From Sorghum bicolor (lineage: Eukaryota > Streptophyta > Magnoliopsida > Poales > Poaceae): a stretch of 64,000 nt of DNA. Under the pieces are notes generated by a model. The model saw nothing but the letters and a program-made list of their open reading frames with translations. It was not told the DNA's origin and did not search any database. The stretch covers positions 24,835,317 through 24,899,316 of the forward strand of contig NC_012873.2 of NCBI RefSeq assembly GCF_000003195.3. The letters are read 5' to 3'. Of this stretch, positions 23,419 to 34,826 are shown piece after piece; the first letter of the stretch is position 1, and the number at the start of each line of letters is the position of its first letter. The position numbers were made by a program, and so were the translations under genes.

Positions 23419-25470
23419 TGTTGGCATTTCTTAACGTCATCACTAAGAACAGGGTTTAATCCGTCCTCAGCAACGATGTCAGAAATGTCGTGATAATACT
23501 TACTAATGCAATCACCAAGATTAGAGTATAAATCTATCCTAAGCAACGGTGCCAGAAATGCTTGTTAGCGTTTCTTAGCGTCGCTACCTAGAATAGGGTT
23601 CTGCTCTACTCATGATAATGACATTGGCAGTGTTATTTTGGCAGATCCGTAGCATCACCACCTTGAATAGGAAGCTAGATCTACCTTCCCGATAACGGCA
23701 CCTTATTACCGTTAGGGTAGGGTTCCAGTTCTTAATCATGGTAGTGGCACTAGGATTGCCATGTTGGTATTCCTTAACAAGTCACTAGCTCGGCCCATGT
23801 CTAGCAACAGTGTTAAGTATATACCGGGTTGATAGTTCCTTAGGTTTGGACTTTAAGTACCGCAAGCGGACGGGAATTATCGTGTAGTATTTCAACCCGG
23901 GGATTTACCGAGTGTCGTATTTATAGGTTCGCTCTAAGGAAGGCTTAATATGTTAAGGATTCTAAGATAAGCATAGATCAAAGTAATTATGATAGCGATA
24001 ATGGAATCAAAAGTCATAGCAGGTGATAAACATTTATATGTAGAATAGTGATCCATCACAATCTAGGCATGGCATATGGGCTAAGGAATAAAAAGAGACT
24101 AAAAGAATGAATTGAATCAAAGAATAAACAAACAACCTATTGGAGCAGGTGTGGTCCTAGATACAGATCATGTCATAGAACAAGTTAATCATGTAATTAT
24201 ACTACTTAGATCTAGTCCTGTGTTTAGATGGTTTGGGAGGTTACGCGAGTACTGGTCTGACAGCAACCTCCGCAACTATTTAGACTCCTACACCCGAGCC
24301 GAACGTGGGGGAATGCCAAGGACAGACAGGGCTATCACCACCTGCCGCCATCCCCTCAACCGTGGACTAGGACAATGCATTTACCCGGCCTTTACACCCA
24401 AGCACCATGCTTACATGCAAAGAACCTACTCGGACTCCCTCGGGCCCCTGACCCTACGGATTGACAGGTAAGAAGCCCGAGCCTACTCAAAAGAGCATGA
24501 TAAAACCCCATCTTCACACAAAGCTATTTCTAGGCAATTAATTAACATGAAGCAATTACACTAAAGTCCTAAGTGAGAATAATACTACATACATTAGCAC
24601 TAGTTCATATAGCACACTACTAGCCCTAGGGTAGCATTATACTTTAAGAACTATATACTAAAGTGTTGGTCATATCATTTTCACTAGAACAATATTCTAG
24701 TTCATATGCTAGCATCATAAAATAGGGCCTATGATCTATGTCATATACCATAGCATAAGAACTATACTCTAGTTCATATGAAGAACTATATCGGACATGA
24801 TAAGGCATGGACTAGGAGTAAAGATATTCTTTATTCATACCCAAGTTGATCTCCAAGGAGCCAAGCCCTCCTTGATAGCTCACCCAACTCTCTCTCTAAA
24901 AGCTAAAAGGAAAAACTAAGAAGAGGTAGTGCCCAAGTGCCTTGAAGGTGGAGTGTTGATTGTGAATGTGATGAGATGATTGGAGCCTCCCTCTCCCCCT
25001 CCTTACATAGGTGGGGAAGGTCGGTTCCCTAGGGTGTAAACTGCAATTTGCACACGGGGACTGCGGGAGGATAGGCTCAGCACCGCCTCTGCGAAAGGCG
25101 GTGCCGAGATGGGCTGGGTCAGGGTCGGCCGACCCTAGGGGGCGGCCGCCCCCTGGTGGGCCCCGCTGGCCCCGGCCCGAAGCCCGTTGCCTTCATCTCG
25201 GGGCCCTGAGTCCAGATCCACCTGCAAATTGATGCACTTCTATATTGGGCTTTTGGGTACTTGTTTATTTGCGAATTTTTTTGACGTGTCGGATTGCGCC
25301 TTTTTATTTGCTTTCCACCTGTATGCCTGTATATGATCTGCAAAACACAACTTGCACTACATGTGGAACTTGGTAAGCATTTAATAAGTATATGTGAGTA
25401 AAATACATGCTTTTCTTCCTTTGCATGGACTATGTTGGTGGGGTAAATATGTCATTAAGAACCGCCAACA
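23419..25470 (-). repeat. C 5' LTR
   Basis: 2052 bp, TGTTGGCATTTC to CCGCCAACA on the plus strand. It contains a fossil of its own end plus primer site at 23541-23570, the palindromic GC box at 25121-25171 (with GGGGGCGGCCGCCCCC), and a TATA-like CTATGTAAGG on the minus strand (plus 25001-25010). Confidence 0.92.
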
Positions 25471-26624
25471 GGGATGCTGCTAACAGAGACGAGTTAAGGG
25501 TTCGATTGTTCTTGTCATCGTTGTCTGGATCGGCATTCACTTGGTTCATATCGTTACCTCCTAACTCAGTTATTACTTGGGCCGATCTAGAGAAGCAATT
25601 TCACAAATACTTCTTTTCTGGAGTTCATGAGAAGAAGATCACCGATTTGGTCAGATTGAAGCAGCACAATGATGAATCGGTTGAAAGCTTTGTGCAGAGG
25701 TTATGGGAAGTCAAGAATAAATATCATAGCCTAGTTCTGGATGATCGGCAGCTAGCCGATTTGGCTTTTCAGGGGTTGTTGCCACATATCAGAGACAAAT
25801 ACGCTTCCCAAGAGTTCAAAAGTCTGAGTCACTTGGTGCAAAGGATTTCTGACCAAGATATTAAGCCTTTTGAACCCAAGAGAGTGTGGAACAAAAAGGT
25901 ATCATTTGTCGATGAAGCAGCAAGCTCAAATTCTGATGAGGAGCCAGTCATCGGTTTGGCAGAGTGGGTGAAGAACAAAAAGCTGATGTCTTGCCCTTTT
26001 GGGCATAAGGAGCCAGAAAAGTTTGAGTTTGATGTTACTAAGGCTGATAGGATATTTGACTTTCTACTGCAGGAAGGGCAAATCAAATTGTCGCCTAATC
26101 ATGTGAGTCCATCGGCTGAAGAATTAAAGAAGATGAAATACTGCAAGTGGCACAATGCAACCTCTCACAGCACCAATGAGTGCAAAGTTTTTAGGCAACA
26201 GCTGCAAGCGGCTATAGAATCTGGGAGAATCAAGTTTGATAAATCTAAAGCACAGAAGCCGATGAAAATCGATCAACATCCTTTCCCAACAAATATGTTG
26301 GATGCTATGGGAAAGACCATGGTCTTGACGTCAGAAGCAGCTGAGAAAAATGCATCGGTGGATCCTCAGCATCAAATCACTGCTGCCGATGCTAAAGGAA
26401 AGGGTTTGATCCTGGAAGAAAATAGCTCACAAAGGCCTCCCCGATCTGGAATTGTGATAACTCATAGAAGGCATCGGGAGACTTGGCAGCAACGCGAGGA
26501 TCGGTATCTACGCCAGTAGGAAGATTATCATCGGGAAGAAGAAAGACGCCGATAGGAGTGGAATCGGCACAAGGTTCATTGGAATTGCCCGTTCTTTATC
26601 CATTACTGGGAGCAGAACATTAAA
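25471..26624 (+). pseudogene. gag: B gag, C-terminal part, with in-frame stops
   Basis: Resumes the capsid after the C insertion: R-V-R-L-F-L-S-S-L-S-G-S-A-F-T-W-F and L-E-K-Q-F-H-K-Y-F-F, the retrotransposon gag core. After a linker come K-Y-C-K-W-H-N-A-T-S-H-S-T-N-E-C (a C-x2-H type knuckle, about 26135-26185) and a second Cys cluster C-P-E-C-N-G-Y around 26645-26665. TAG stops at 26514-26516 and about 26553 break the frame before the protease. The capsid binds the RNA genome in the cytoplasmic particle. Confidence 0.78.
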
Positions 26625-27761
26625 TTGCCCACTGTTAGAGATTGCCCTGAATGCAATGGTTATGATCGATATGACAGACCCGATCGGCGCTATCAAGATG
26701 ATGATTGGCGATTTAATAGGCTGATTAGGGGGAGACTGTCAGTTCATGATCGGCTGGGGGGCAGACTCAGTGTACACGATAGGCTTGGTGATCGTGTTGA
26801 AAATTTTCCAAGAAACCAGGAAGAGCTTGAAGAGATGGCCAATGCACGAGTTCCCGATGACTTCATATTTTGTAGGGACGCTAATACTTATCGGATGGAG
26901 TCAAGGGAAAGCCATCACCCATCGGCAAGGCAGGCACAACTTCCTCCATGGTGTCTAGAGGGATTGACTAGGACTCAGAAAAGGAGGGTGCAGCGCGAAA
27001 GACGAGAAGAGCTGAGCAAAGGCGAGAATTCTGGCCAATCTAGAGATCATCAGCAACTGGATCCTAAGGGAAAGGGGCCGTCGGCAGATGTTAACAAGGT
27101 ATTTATGTTGCCGATGGAGTTCCTTGCGCCATCCAGTGATGATGAGGAGCTGGATTTTTCCTACCAGATAGCTCAGTTGGCTCTGGATCCGATGACGGCT
27201 ATCTTTGAAAAGTCTGCCGACAATGAAAGGCAGCATGTTAAAGCTCTGTTCGTCAAACGAAGAGTTGATGGTCAGCCAGTGACCAAGATATTAATTGATG
27301 GTGGGGCTGCTATTAACATCATGCCGTATGCAGTCTATCGGAAGCTTGGGAAAGGAGATCAAGATTTGACCAAGACCGATATGATGCTAAAAGACTTTGA
27401 AGGAAATGTGTCTCCAGTTAAGGGGGCAATATGCGTTGAGTTGACCATCGGCAGCAAAAACTTGCCAACAACATTCTTTGTGATCAATGGAAAAGGTGCT
27501 TATAATTTGCTGCTAGGGATAGATTGGATCCATGCCAATTGTTGTATCCCATCAACAATGCACCAATGCTTGGTTCAGTGGGTAGGCGATAAGATTGAGA
27601 TTGTCCCGGGAGATTCTTCTTATGTCATTGCGTCGGCAGAAGCAGACACCTATGAAAGGACTAGGTGTATCTCGGGAGAGATTTGGGAGAAGGATTTCCT
27701 CAAAGTTGCCGATTATGAAATTCCACTGATCCAAGTAGTCGGTTCTGATGAGGATTTTTAA
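26625..27761 (+). pseudogene. B protease region
   Basis: The same frame as gag. The catalytic motif I-D-G-G-A-A-I-N-I-M occurs near residue 223 of this 378-codon block, followed by the L-L-L-G-I-D-W-I-H-A-N motif near residue 291. D-G-G-A in place of D-T/S-G-A is usual for Tat-lineage proteases. The block ends at a stop, and RT resumes in another frame, so a frameshift lies between 27750 and 27910. The protease would cut the Gag-Pol precursor. Confidence 0.8.
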
Positions 27762-27910
27762 TGGATAGGTTCGCCAATGATGGAAAATTAGGCTAGGGGT
27801 TTATATCGGCCGATGATTTAATAGAGGTAGATATAGGTAGTGGCGATAAACCTAGGCCTACTTTTATTAGTGCTAAGTTAAATTCTGAGTGTAAGCAGCA
27901 GTTAACCGAT

Positions 27911-28777
27911 TTGTTAAAGGAATATAAAGATTGCTTTGCTTGGGATTATACTGAGATGCCTGGTTTAGACCAATCGATTGTTGAACATCGGTTACCCATC
28001 AAGTCTGGATTTCGGCCACATCAACAGCCAGCTCGCCGATATAATCCTAGTATTCTTCCTGATATTAAGGCCGAAGTAACTAAACTTATCGAGGCTAAAT
28101 TTATTCGGCAGTGTCGGTATGCCGAGTGGATTTCCAATGTTGTTCCAGTTTATAAGAAAAATGGGAAGCTTCGGGTTTGCATTGATTTCAGGAATCTTAA
28201 TAAAGCTACGCCGATGGATGGTTACCCAATGCCAGTTGCCGATCTACTAGTTGATGCTGCGGCCAGGCATCGGATCATAAGCTTTATGATGGCAATGCAG
28301 GTTATAATCAAATATCCAAAGACTGCATTTAGGTGTCCTGGTCATGTTGGGTTGTTTGAATGGATAGTCATGACCTTTGGTTTGAAAAATGCTGGTGCTA
28401 CTTATCAGAGGGCTATGAATTTTATCTTTCATGAGTTCATCGTCAAGCTGGTGGAAATTTATATTGATGATGTGGTGGTTAAGTCTAGAGATTTCACAAA
28501 GCATCTTGCTGATTTGCGAAAGGTGTTGGAATGCACAAGAAAACATGGTTTAAAGATGAATCCCAACAAGTGTGCATTAGGTGTATCGGCAGTGCAGTTT
28601 CTTGGTTTCATGGTGCATCAAAGGGGAATTGAGATTAGCCGAAGGTTCATTGATGCTATCAACAAAATTGTTGCCCCTACTAACAAGACTGAGCTCCAAT
28701 CCTTGATCGGCAAGGTAAATTTTATCAGGCGGTTTATATCTAACTTGTGTGGTAAAATTCGTGCTTTTAGTCCTTAA
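27911..28777 (+). pseudogene. B reverse transcriptase, catalytic motif damaged
   Basis: Fingers and palm are recognisable: I-E-A-K-F-I-R-Q-C-R-Y, L-R-V-C-I-D-F-R-N-L-N-K-A, F-E-W-I-V-M-T-F-G-L-K-N-A-G-A-T-Y-Q-R-A, then the catalytic Y-I-D-D. In motif A the stretch after S-F-M reads M-A-M-Q instead of the usual Asp-Gly-Asn: a one-base deletion near 28287 and a later compensating deletion replace the first catalytic Asp. A TAA at 28775-28777 follows S-P. The enzyme would be inactive. Confidence 0.82.
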
Positions 28778-28783
28778 CTTAAA

Positions 28784-29823
28784 TTGAAAGCCAATCAAGA
28801 GTTCATATGGGGGAAAGAGCAACAGTTGGCTTTAGATGAAATCAAGAATTACTTGATAAATCCTCCAGTTTTGATTCCACCTCAGCAAGGAAAGCCTTTC
28901 AGATTATATTTGTCTACCGATGAGGTCATCGGTTCGGCTTTGATTCAAGAATTTGAAGGGAAGGAGCGTGTAGTTTACTATTTAAGCAGAAGATTGATTG
29001 ATGCTGAGACCAGGTATTCGCCATTGAAAAATTATGTTTATGCCTATATTTCTCATGTATTAAGTTGAGGCACTATTTGTTATCGGTTGAATGCACTGTT
29101 ATATGCAAAGATGACGTGGTCTGATATATGCTATCTATGCCGATTATGAGTGGCAGAATCGGTAAGTGGATCTTGGCACTGTCAGAATTCGATCTGCTGT
29201 ACGAATCGGCTAAGGCGGTTAAAGGGCAGATTATGGCCGATTTTGTGACTCAACATCGCAGTGCAGTGGAGGCTTTGGAAATGGTACCTTGGATGCTCTT
29301 CTTTGATGGATCCACTTGTGACCGGGGGGCAGGCATCGGCATAGTGTTAATTTCCCCTCAGGGAAGGAAGTATGAGTTCTCTTTGCTGATTGTTGCCATG
29401 TCAACATATAATCAAGCCGTGTATCAAGCTTTAATCAACGGGTTGGAATTGTTAAAAGAAGTTCATGCTGATGTCGTTGAAATCTTCGGGGATTCTATGC
29501 TGGTTATAAATCAATTAGCTGGAAGTGATGAATGCTGAAGTGAAGTTTTAATAACGTATTACGAAAGGAGTGTGCAACTGTTAAGGGAATTCAAAGATTT
29601 CCGATTAGAGCATGTTCCTCGAGTGCATAATGAGGAGGCTAATCGGTTGGCTCAGCATGCCTCGGGATATAAGCCCATATTAAATACAATATCGGCAGTT
29701 AGTGCCGATGATTGGAGAAAAGAAATCATTGATTATTTAAAGGATCCATCCAAGAGGGTTGAGAGGCGTGTTTGGTTTCAAGCTACCAAATATGTGCTCC
29801 TCGAAGATGAATTGTATTATTGA
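28784..29823 (+). pseudogene. B gypsy RNase H plus second (Tat-specific) RNase H
   Basis: The first domain (28880-29065) has P-F-R-L-Y-L-S-T-D-E-V-I-G-S-A-L and V-V-Y-Y-L-S-R-R-L, the degenerate gypsy RNase H, then a frameshift near 29068. The second (29290-29530) has L-F-F-D-G-S-T-C-D-R-G-A-G-I-G-I-V-L and E-I-F-G-D-S-M-L-V-I-N-Q, the RNase H type (RVT_3) acquired by Tat elements, with D, E and D residues in place. A TGA at 29536-29538 breaks the tail, which continues at 29572. RNase H removes the RNA strand during cDNA synthesis. Confidence 0.8.
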
Positions 29824-29850
29824 ACAATTGATGGAGTTCTTCTTAAGTGC

Positions 29851-31026
29851 TTGGGTGATGATGAAGCTAAGAGTTTGATGGGGGAAATCCATGAAGGAGT
29901 GTGTGGAGCACATAAGTCGGCTTTTAAGATGAAATGGATGATTAGGAGGAATGGGTATTATTGGCCAACTATACTTGAAGATTGTTTTAAATATTTCAAG
30001 AGATGTCAAGGATGTCAGAAATTTGGTAATATTCAAAGAGCGCCTACATCGGCTATGAATCCCATTATTAAACCTTGGTCGTTCCGTGGATGGGCTATTG
30101 ATCTAATCGGCCAGATTTACCCACCATCAAGCAAGGGGCATAAGTTTATCTTGGTTGCCACTGATTATTTCACCAAGTGGGTTGAGGCTATTCCTTTGAA
30201 AAAAGTCACATCGGCCAATATGATTGATTTTGTGAAAGAGCATATTATTTACCGATTTGGTATTCCTCAAACGATTACTACCGATCAGGGTACTATGTTT
30301 ACATCGGATGAATTTGCAATCAGTATGGGGATTAAAGTGTTGAATTCTTCTCCTTATTATGCTCAAGCTAATGGACAGGCCGAGGCGTCTAACAAAGGAA
30401 TTATTAAACTTATCAAACGAAAGATTGAGGAAAATCCTAGGAGGTGGCATACATTCTTGAATGAAGCTTTATGGTCGTATCGGATGGCTTGTCATGGGTC
30501 GACCAAAGTTTCGCCTTATCAGTTGGTGTATGGACATGATGCTGTGTTGCCATAGGAGATTAAAACCGGATCTAGGCGATTATCTTTTCAAGATCAGTTG
30601 ACTGCCGATGACTATGCTACTTTGGTGAAAAACGAGTTGGATGACTTAACAGGGCATCGACTGAAAGCTTTGATGAGTATAGAAGAAAATAAAAGGAGAG
30701 TTGCCAGATGGTATGATAAGAAGGTAAAGGCTAAGGAGTTTGCTGATGGAGACTTGGTATGGATGTTAATCTTACCGATCGGGACTAAAAGTTCAAAATT
30801 TGGAAAGTGGTCTCCTAATTGGGAAGGTCCTTATCGGATAAATCGGTCTGCTCCTGGCAATGCTTATATTTTAGAAACTCTCGAAGGAGTTGAATTTCCT
30901 AGAGCATTGAATGGCAAATATTTAAAGAAATATTACCCTAGCATATGGATTCATGAAGGTTTAAGTTCCGATAACATTCCTATCGGCTGGATCAAAGTGT
31001 ATCTGGGGCCGGACTCAATGTTTTAA
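29851..31026 (+). pseudogene. B integrase, one internal stop
   Basis: The zinc-binding part has H-E-G-V-C-G-A-H and C-Q-G-C. The catalytic core carries W-A-I-D-L-I-G, T-T-D-Q-G and N-G-Q-A-E-A-S-N, the D, D, E triad. A TAG at 30553-30555 interrupts the C-terminal part, which continues in frame (30598-31026) with W-E-G-P-Y-R-I and a K-Y-L-K-K-Y-Y-P tail. Integrase would insert the cDNA in the nucleus. The ORF ends about 90 bp before the 3' end of the antisense gene, so the two are convergent. Confidence 0.82.
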
Positions 31027-31114
31027 ACGGGGGCCGATAACAGTCCTATCGGCTAGACCAAAATAATCAGGAGTTCTTAAAATAAAAGAGCAAGATATGC
31101 CGCCGATGAGGAGG

Positions 31115-33500
31115 TCACATGTTCAGCAGAGCCTGGATTGCTGATATGGCGCGCAGACGAATTTGATCGGCTTCTTCTATCTCCTTCATGTCTTCATCGG
31201 CAGAGCCCTCCACTGGCCTCAGCTTCTTCTTCATTTGCAGTGCCTTGCGAGCTTGAATGTTCCGCTCTTGTTCGAGAGTCTTGATCGCTTCAGGCAGCTG
31301 GCTTTCTTCCTGTTGAGCTTGGGACAAAGCTTCTTCCACTTGTTTAAGTTCTGCCAACAGGGCTTCTCTATTAACCGATAGGTCAGAAATCTTTTGCTTC
31401 AGCACGTCTCCTGAGGAGTTCAGAATGCCGACGCTCTTATGCTTCTCATTGGAAAGATGCTTTACCTTCATCACCTCCTCTGAAAGTTGGGCATAAGTGG
31501 CCCTATCGGCAAGGCGCTGAGTGGCCTTTTGATACTAAAGCTGTCGACTTTCTAAGTGTGCGGCCTTGAAGAGGATATCCTCGGCATCGGCAGGGATCTG
31601 GCCTCTTAGAGTTTTGAAGAGAGCCTTGGCTGGATCAGAATCATCAACCAGTTGGGTTGTGTCATGATGGAGGATAGCTGACAGGTCTTCCAGCTTTGCT
31701 GTAATCTCTGCCGATGAGATTCCAACCGCTCGAGAAGAACTTGCTTCCTCGCCTTCATCCTCAGAGATTTCAATGGTGAAGGAGAACAAGCTGTCGGGAG
31801 AATCCTGTTCCTGAAAAGGAAGATAAAATAAGTTATTTTATGATCAAGTACTGATGATGATAAAAATAGAGATCGGGTAACTTACTTGTTTCAGAGCTAT
31901 CTCTCGCCTCTAACTAGCTGGGGCCGATGGAACCACAGGTTGATCGGCTGGAGTTGCCGATGGAACAATGTCAGCTGAAAATTAACAGAGGTAATTATAA
32001 AGTGGAAAAATAGGTTCATCGGCAATAAATAGAAAGTATGTTACCTTGAGGGGGTGCAGTACTTGTCTGAATCGAGGAGACTACCGACGCTATGATTAAG
32101 CTTGCTGGATCGGCAGTCTGCTCTTGTACATCAGCTGATGTTTCTTCTGGCTGAGGTTCTTCTGGCTGGAATTCTTCTGTTTGGGGTTCTTCTTGTAATT
32201 GAGCAGGAGATGGTGCTTGTTGTATCTGAGCCTCTGGAGAAGAGGGGGATGATTCCACCGGGATCGGTGACCTTGGAGGAGGGGGAGGCATTGCTGTTCT
32301 CTGGCGCTTCGCTTGTGTTCTGGTACTCTTGGAACCTTTTCTCTTTGGTTGGTTGGACTAGGGGGCATCAGCAGTCGTATTTCTGGTCTTTGCTGATGTG
32401 CCAGTATGCTGATACAACAATGAAAGTTTTATGAGTACAAGTGAAATAGGGTATTGATGAGGTTATGATTAAAATAACAAAAGTTACCGATGAAGTTCCC
32501 ATACTAGCCGATGTATCCTGAAAAATTGTGTAAGTATAAGAATGGAATCGGTATAAGTCGAAGGACCCGAGAATTTACCTTGAAGGCTTATGCCAAAGTA
32601 GTGACAGCCACCAATGGGGATGTTTTCGTTCGTTTGGTGGTGACTTTCTTGAGACTCACACCCCGATGCATTATAGCAGCCAAGGTTTTTAGCGTTGTTG
32701 CCGATCAAAGAGATCGGGCCCGATGGAAGGAGTTCAATCGGCCTGCCACTCCTACTGACTAATGGTGGCATATCATCGACCTGTATACAACAAACAAAGT
32801 AAGTTAGCGATGGAAAATGAAAGTGAAAGGATTGAAGCATCGGTTTAGAGTACTTACAGTATTATCAGGGACTTTGTATTTGGGGTCGATCATGCCACGG
32901 TATGTGTGGGCCAATTTGCAAAATAGTTGCTCTTTCCACTCTTCCCACCACTGCTTGTATGCTTGAGTAATGAAGAGAGCTGGGATCCAAGCTGATAGAT
33001 CGACATCTGTATCGGCGTTTGGTGGGAGTTGGGTTATTCTGATCCACTCAAGATTGCTGGTGATGGTCTCCCTTGGCTTTATCACATCGGCGTAGCAAAG
33101 TGCAATCGGCAGCTGTCCAAAGGCTAGCTGACGAGCTAGTGCCGATGGGTTGTAGAACTCGTAAGTCGGATTGGAAGCTTTCCCACTACCAAGGAAATTT
33201 ACTGGTATGGCCCTTGGGGTAACAATTGCCATCATCACATCACGGTCCTTGTGGAGAGTATCATTGAAGGGATTGAAGGTCAGGGGAAATCTAGTGTCCC
33301 GGTCTTCATAAGGCATCCATGCCCTCTGTTCCCTGGTTAGACCTTCATAGAGAGTCTGAAAGAATTGGCTAACCTGGTCTTCATTACCACCAGTGCCAGG
33401 TAAAACTATGGCGGCTTCGCCAAAGTTCAGAGGGGAACGAGTTGCCGATTCTTCTTCATCCAGTTCGTAATCCTCGGCTATGTCCCTAGGGAAGCGCTGT
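31115..33500 (-). pseudogene. Antisense spliced gene inside B (plant-mobile-domain-like to coiled coil), degenerate
   Basis: On the minus strand I see six exon-like blocks: 33500-32858, 32780-32579, 32517-32488, 32408-32045, 31974-31886 and 31810-31115. Borders are canonical, for example ACT|GTAAGTAC at 32858/32857 and TATACAG|GTC at 32781/32780. Exon 1 (Y-E-F-Y-N-P-S-A-L-A-R-Q-L-A-F-G-Q-L-P and a W-W-E-E-W-K region) looks like the plant-mobile-domain type proteins of grass retrotransposons; exon 4 is P-, Q- and E-rich; the last exon is a long coiled coil. Stops near 32359, 31905 and 31535-31537 and a likely frameshift in exon 2 show decay. Its 5' end is cut by the A LTR at 33501. Antisense extra ORFs are known in Tat elements (Grande, Retand); function unknown. 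Confidence 0.65.
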
Positions 33501-34692
33501 GTATCAATTTTAATTATCAAATAAACAATAGAAAGGACCAGTATGCAACCAACACCTAGAATTAGGGTTTGATCTGACAGAATTCCACGAGTTTTGTTGT
33601 TTATCTGTTTCTACAGGGGGTTATCAGGAAATAAGGAAGAAAGTCCCACATGTCGGGATTACATAGAGATATCAACGCACCGCGCAATTTTCTACCATCT
33701 AGAAGACTCCAGAAGCCACGGGAAGGAAGCGGAGGCCGAACGGGGCCAGGCACTGGGCGCCCGCCCAGTTGACCTGGGCGCCCGCCCCCCTCTAGACTCC
33801 GTTCGGGACTCTTTTCGCGGACGACGCTCCATCGACCTGAAGGATCAAGGATAATCGTCCAATCAATGTCGGTTTGATCCAACGGCTCATGTTCACTTGA
33901 GGGGACTATAAAACCAAACCCCCTGGCCCCTGGAGGAGACAAGTTCATCATAGAGTTGAGAGCAGCCCTCGAAAGAATACCTCTCCTCTAAATAAAACTT
34001 CTTTTTAGGCTTAGCATCCAATGTAAGTAGAAATAGATCTTCTAGTTTCTACTAGATTGAGAGAGATAGAGTGGAGGTGTCGGTGTCTACTCCGAGCTTG
34101 TACCTGTGGGATCAAGTTGTCCTAACCCGAGGCTTGCTCCTAGGATTGTTCAGTATTTCGACTTCTAAATTCTAGTAAGTTCTTGTTTTATTGTTCTTTT
34201 GGTTTATGAGTTTACTTTAATCTCTTCGCGTAGAGTTTAGAGTAATCATCTCTAGCGTAGACGTGGTGTTTGGGCTAGGATACTCATAGATATTCCCTAA
34301 CTAGCTAGACCGTGGTAGTAGTGAGGAACGTGACAATTCCGAGTTACCTTTGTAGATCATATCTCGTTAGCAGGAAAGATAGGGTTTATAGGTGCGGGTT
34401 GAACAACCTTTGTGGTGTCTAGATTCCGTTAGCCACCCCAATAGAACAGTAGATCATCCTTACCAAGGTTAGAAGGAGATTACGGTTGTAGTCTTCTCTA
34501 TTTATCACTCACTTCGAGAAACAATCTTTGTTGCCTAAAGGGTTAGTAGTAATAGACCGGGTTAGTCCGATGCACTCTTTCTCCTAGTGGTAAAAAAATA
34601 AATACGATACTCTCATAACCTCCCGGGTGAAGTGCTCACCATTATCCGTGCGCTTGCGGATCAATTCCTTATTGCATTCCCAAATATCAACA
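33501..34692 (+). repeat. A1 5' LTR (first bases missing)
   Basis: Matches the middle LTR from its GTATCAATTTT onward; the first 17 bp are absent. U3 has a doubled GC box (33755-33790, unit GGGCGCCCGCCC, 9-base spacer) and TATA ACTATAAAACC (33905-33915). Ends TATCAACA before the primer site. It has a segment at 34271-34320 that is missing in the middle LTR. Confidence 0.88.
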
Positions 34693-34700
34693 AGCATTTC

Positions 34701-34718
34701 TGGCGCCATTGCCGGGGA
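34701..34718 (+). other. A1 primer-binding site, tRNA-Asp with one mismatch
   Basis: TGGCGCCATTGCCGGGGA; A2 at 42821-42838 has the perfect TGGCGCCGTTGCCGGGGA. Confidence 0.9.
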
Positions 34719-34826
34719 GAAAGACGGTTTGCTGAGATAACCTTGAGTCTTACTACTAGCTTGTATCTATACTTTTATGTTTTCTTATCTTTTATATTCT
34801 GTATTTATTTTCTTTACTCCTACCTT

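Larger units (their letters stand above)
16618..25470 (-). mobile_element. Element C: non-autonomous Athila-like retrotransposon inserted in B gag
   Basis: Two LTRs of nearly equal size (2053 and 2052 bp), tRNA-Asp primer site, gag, an internal promoter-like module, an env-position ORF and two polypurine tracts; no protease or pol. On the minus strand it runs from 25470 to 16618. The flanks are GAGAG (left) and GGGAT (right); the right side fits a GAGAG duplication that lost three bases, after which B's gag frame continues. Both LTRs retain most sequence, so insertion is more recent than B's. Confidence 0.9.
14525..33500 (+). mobile_element. Element B: Tat-lineage Ty3/gypsy retrotransposon, interrupted by C and truncated at 3' end
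   Basis: Order on the plus strand: 5' LTR, primer site, gag, [element C inserted], rest of gag, protease, RT, gypsy RNase H, a second RNase H of the archaeal or plant type, integrase, then an oppositely oriented spliced gene. The second RNase H and extra antisense ORFs are hallmarks of the Tat lineage (Grande, Retand and Ogre relatives). The 3' LTR is missing because the A array abuts B's internal DNA at 33501. Several frameshifts and stops show that it is not coding-competent. Confidence 0.88.
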
